Below, in pieces: positions 4,772 to 7,243 of a DNA stretch of 7,243 nt. The stretch spans positions 1 to 7,243 of the forward strand of contig ONWJ01000003.1 of assembly GCA_900321535.1 (NCBI GenBank), read 5' to 3'. The DNA comes from an uncultured Erysipelotrichaceae bacterium. GTDB taxonomy: Bacteria > Bacillota_I > Bacilli_A > RFN20 > CAG-826. The position numbers and the translations under genes were made by a program. Within the stretch, counting starts at the first letter, position 1. Each line of letters begins with the position of its first letter. The notes beneath the pieces are model-generated. The model was not told the DNA's origin. It searched no databases and was given only the letters and a program-made list of their open reading frames with translations.

Positions 4772-6442
4772 ATGAGTGTTTATGGTATTGACTTAGGTAC
4801 GACCTATTCGTGCCTTGCTAAATTCGAAGACGGCGTCGCTACCGTCATTCAAAACGCTGCCGAGCAATCCAGTTCATTGCCCTCTGCCGTTTATTTCGAA
4901 TCGGAATCTTCCATCGTCGTTGGCGGCGAAGCCAAGAACATGGTCCAAACCGATGCGGCCAACGTCGTCCAATTCGTCAAGCGTGAAATCGGTAAACCAT
5001 TCCCGCCGCACGAATTCTTCGGCCAAGCGTTCTCTGCGATCGACATCTCCGCGATGATCCTCAAGAAGATCAAAGCCTATGCCGAAGACCAAGGCGAAGT
5101 CATCAAAGACGTCGTCATCACCTGCCCTGCTTATTTCGGTTTTGAAGAACGTAACGCGACCAAGAAAGCTGGCGAACTCGCTGGATTCAACGTCCTCGCG
5201 CTTATCAACGAGCCAACCGCGGCATCCATCTCTTATGCTTTCCGTTCTGGCAATGGCCAGTTCCCAGAAGAAACCGTCTTCGTCTATGACCTTGGCGGCG
5301 GCACCTTCGACGTCACCGTCCTTCACATCTCCACCCGTGAAGTCAACGGCAATCAGGTCCCACACTTTGAAGTTCTCGCTACCGACGGCGACGATACCCT
5401 CGGCGGCAAAGACTGGGATAAGGTCCTTGAGAATCTCTTAATCGAGAAAGTCTGCGCTGAAGCCGGCCTCTCCGAAGACGACCTCGATGAAGATGATCGC
5501 GCAGCCATCCTTTCCAAAGTCGAGCCAACCAAAAAGGCACTTTCCGTCAAAGAAGCGCACCCATTCCGCGCTCCAATCCAAGGCTCTACCGTCAAATTCG
5601 AAGTCACCCGTGAAGAATTTGAAGCCGCGACTGCAGGTCTTGTCCAGCAAACCATCGACTGCGTCAACCGCGTCCTCCAGAAAGAAAACGTCGCTGGCAA
5701 GAAGATCGATAAGATCCTCCTCGTCGGCGGTTCTTCCAACATGCCGATGATCCCGAACGCCGTCAAAGCCGCCTTCCCAGATACCCCAGTTCAGCTTGAA
5801 CAGCCTGATCTTGCGGTTGCCCAAGGCGCAGCCTGCTATGCTTATCTCCTCACCTCTGGTCTAGGAGATTCTGATGAGGGCATCCCTCTTCCAAATCAAG
5901 ACGGCGAACAGCAAAGCGAAGGCGACGAAAACAAGCAGCCAAACATCGGCGGTCTCTCCGACTTCGTCGATGACCTTTGCCCACGTTCCTTCGGTATCGG
6001 CGGTCAAAGGAAAGACGGCAGCTGGGTCTGCATCAACCTCGTCAAGAAAGACTGGGTCATCGGTGAGCAAACCCACATTAAGAAGACCTTCCGCGTTGGC
6101 AAAGACGGGGCTGAATTCCTCAACGTCCCAGTCTATCAGAACATCTCCGTAGAAGATATGTGCCAGCCATCCACCGACATCTATGGTGAGCCGCTTGAAT
6201 CCAACCCAGCCGACCAGATGAGTGAGCTTGGCCGTATCCAAATCCCGCTTCCAGATGGCATGCGCACCCGTGGCTATCCGCTTGATGTTGATTTCCAAGT
6301 CGACACCGCCGGCGTCCACATGCACGTCTATGACAACGCCACCGGACAAGAGCTCCAAGGCGCTGACATCGTCTACAACAACTCTGACTTCAACGAAGAA
6401 GAATCCAAGCAACGTCTTGAAGCCTTTGAGATTGTTGAATAA
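4772..6442 (+). CDS. Hsp70 (DnaK-like) chaperone without helical lid, paralog A
   Basis: This is an ATP-driven cytosolic chaperone homolog. The nucleotide-binding domain spans about 1-358: phosphate-1 loop GIDLGTTYS (5-13), Lys70, INEPTAA (145-151) with Glu147, phosphate-2 loop YDLGGGTFD (172-180) with Asp173 and Thr178, and adenosine loop LVGGSSNMP (317-325). The counterparts of DnaK Lys70, Glu171, Asp194 and Thr199 are all present, so ATPase activity is expected. The domain is shorter than in DnaK, with about 20 residues missing between Lys70 and the following ISA helix. An acidic, Gln-rich insert (365-390) lies just before the interdomain linker (393-402). Residues 403-535 resemble the substrate-binding beta sandwich (PRSFGI; LGRIQIPLPDG...GYPLDVDFQVD..GVHMHVYDNATGQEL). 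The protein stops at 556, soon after the sandwich, so the C-terminal lid is absent. AAAGGA (4757-4762) lies 9 bases before the ATG. No HrcA-type CIRCE element is seen. It is a paralog, not the main DnaK. Confidence 0.93.
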   Translation: MSVYGIDLGTTYSCLAKFEDGVATVIQNAAEQSSSLPSAVYFESESSIVVGGEAKNMVQTDAANVVQFVKREIGKPFPPHEFFGQAFSAIDISAMILKKIKAYAEDQGEVIKDVVITCPAYFGFEERNATKKAGELAGFNVLALINEPTAASISYAFRSGNGQFPEETVFVYDLGGGTFDVTVLHISTREVNGNQVPHFEVLATDGDDTLGGKDWDKVLENLLIEKVCAEAGLSEDDLDEDDRAAILSKVEPTKKALSVKEAHPFRAPIQGSTVKFEVTREEFEAATAGLVQQTIDCVNRVLQKENVAGKKIDKILLVGGSSNMPMIPNAVKAAFPDTPVQLEQPDLAVAQGAACYAYLLTSGLGDSDEGIPLPNQDGEQQSEGDENKQPNIGGLSDFVDDLCPRSFGIGGQRKDGSWVCINLVKKDWVIGEQTHIKKTFRVGKDGAEFLNVPVYQNISVEDMCQPSTDIYGEPLESNPADQMSELGRIQIPLPDGMRTRGYPLDVDFQVDTAGVHMHVYDNATGQELQGADIVYNNSDFNEEESKQRLEAFEIVE

Positions 6443-6453
6443 GGAGGAACCCT

Positions 6454-7243
6454 ATGGCAGTTTATGGCATTGACTTAGGTACGACCTATTCCTGCCTCGC
6501 TAAATTTGAAGGCGGTGCGGTCTCGATCATCAATAACGAAGAAGGTCAGCCCACCACTGCGTCCGCGGTCTATTTCGGTCCTGACGGTGATGTCATTGTC
6601 GGCGATGCCGCCAAAGACTACGTCCAAACCGAAGGCTATCGCGTCGTCCAATTCGTCAAACGCGAAATCGGCAAGCCCTTCCCACCTCACGATATCGAGG
6701 GGAGGTCCTATAACGCGATTGAAATCTCGGCCTTGATCTTAAAAAAGATCGCCAAGTTCGCCAAAGAGCAAATGGAGACCGTCAAAGACGTCGTCATCAC
6801 TTGCCCTGCATATTTCGGCAACGAAGAACGCGATGCGACCAAGAAAGCTGGTATTTTAGCAGGCTTCAACGTCCTCGAGCTCATCAACGAGCCAACCGCG
6901 GCCGCCATCTCTTACGCCTTCTCCAATAGTGGCGGCGTCAAAGATGAAAACGTCGTGGTTTATGACCTTGGCGGTGGCACCTTCGACGTCACTGTTCTAG
7001 GCATCCAAGTCCAGTCCAATGGCGTCCCATCCTGCCGCGTCATCGCCACCGACGGCGACGACCAGCTCGGCGGTAAAGACTGGGATCAAATCCTCTTCGG
7101 CCTCATCCGCGACAAGATGATGGAAGAAAATGGCCTTTCTGAGATTTCCGATGAAGACCAGAACTCCATCCGCGCCGTGGTTGAAAAGACCAAGAAGGCA
7201 TTAACTCCAAAAGAATCCACCACTTGCCGCGCTCGCATCGAAG
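6454..7243 (+). CDS. Hsp70 (DnaK-like) chaperone, paralog B, cut by the right edge
   Basis: The frame is open from ATG at 6454 to the end of the window (263 codons plus one base), so only most of the nucleotide-binding domain is seen. It begins MAVYGIDLGTTYSCLAKFE, 18 of the first 20 residues matching paralog A. VVQFVKREIGKPFPPH is identical in both, and the segment from KDVVITCPAYFG to ISYAF differs at only 5 of 46 positions. Catalytic counterparts are kept: Lys69, INEPTAA with Glu146, and YDLGGGTFD with Asp171 and Thr176. It shares the shortened stretch after the lysine, so the two genes come from a duplication within this lineage. They diverge at surface regions such as residues 20-60 and after 215, hinting at different partners or regulation. 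AAGGAGG (6441-6447) overlaps the TAA stop of paralog A and lies 6 bases before the ATG, so translation is probably coupled. Presence of lid or other C-terminal domain is unknown. Confidence 0.93.
   Translation, partial: MAVYGIDLGTTYSCLAKFEGGAVSIINNEEGQPTTASAVYFGPDGDVIVGDAAKDYVQTEGYRVVQFVKREIGKPFPPHDIEGRSYNAIEISALILKKIAKFAKEQMETVKDVVITCPAYFGNEERDATKKAGILAGFNVLELINEPTAAAISYAFSNSGGVKDENVVVYDLGGGTFDVTVLGIQVQSNGVPSCRVIATDGDDQLGGKDWDQILFGLIRDKMMEENGLSEISDEDQNSIRAVVEKTKKALTPKESTTCRARIE

Noticed and set aside
4874..6412. Long minus-strand open frames (up to 183 codons) opposite the Hsp70 gene
   Set aside because: They mirror the strong codon bias of the Hsp70 gene, and their translations show no recognisable domain.
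549..7243. Recoding of UGA as Trp, as in some Mollicutes
   Set aside because: Tryptophans checked are TGG and no coding frame is interrupted by TGA, so the standard code is enough.
1510..7243. A J-domain co-chaperone hidden in one of the operon proteins
   Set aside because: No HPD motif in a helical context was found in any of the five proteins.

Overview
The window suggests a Gram-positive, Bacillota/Bacilli-like bacterium of moderate GC. The signs are strong AAAGGAG or AAGGAGG ribosome sites before five of the six protein genes, TAA as every visible stop codon, a Bacilli-style tmRNA resume region, and a SARP-type regulator with a pseudo-receiver of a kind common in Firmicutes. In-frame tryptophans are TGG and nothing calls for a recoded UGA. 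The exact lineage cannot be read from the sequence.

Layout. Bases 1-286 (minus strand) are the 5' part of ssrA (tmRNA); its 3' end lies off the left edge. Its promoter is at about 310-337. Bases 287-548 form a divergent intergenic region. At 549-1352 lies a transcription factor with a degenerate receiver domain and a SARP-like winged helix. A 157-bp gap then leads into a tight plus-strand operon of five genes: a three-helix membrane protein with a PTPK-repeat linker (1510-2385), a membrane-anchored double zinc-ribbon GTPase (2398-3948), a divergent GrpE-like exchange factor with an acidic N-terminus (3963-4736), a lidless Hsp70 (4772-6442), and a second closely related Hsp70 that runs off the right edge (6454 onward). 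Gaps between the operon genes are 11-35 bp.

The most notable observation is regulatory. Upstream of the operon, four 11-bp units starting TTGG/TTAG (1406-1449) stand head to tail just before an AT-rich -10. At least two matching units, one identical over all 11 bp, lie in inverted orientation upstream of the regulator gene (473-494). Direct repeats with an 11-bp period are what SARP and PhoB/OmpR-type winged helices bind, so the 549-1352 product probably controls both itself and the operon.

How the genes may work together (inference): the GrpE-like protein would exchange nucleotide on the two Hsp70 paralogs. The zinc-ribbon GTPase and the proline-linker protein would place or gate this chaperone module at the inner face of the membrane. 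No J-domain protein is visible, so the GTPase or a gene downstream may supply the co-chaperone or client-delivery role. I do not recognise this set as a named system. It is the best candidate in the window for an undescribed one.
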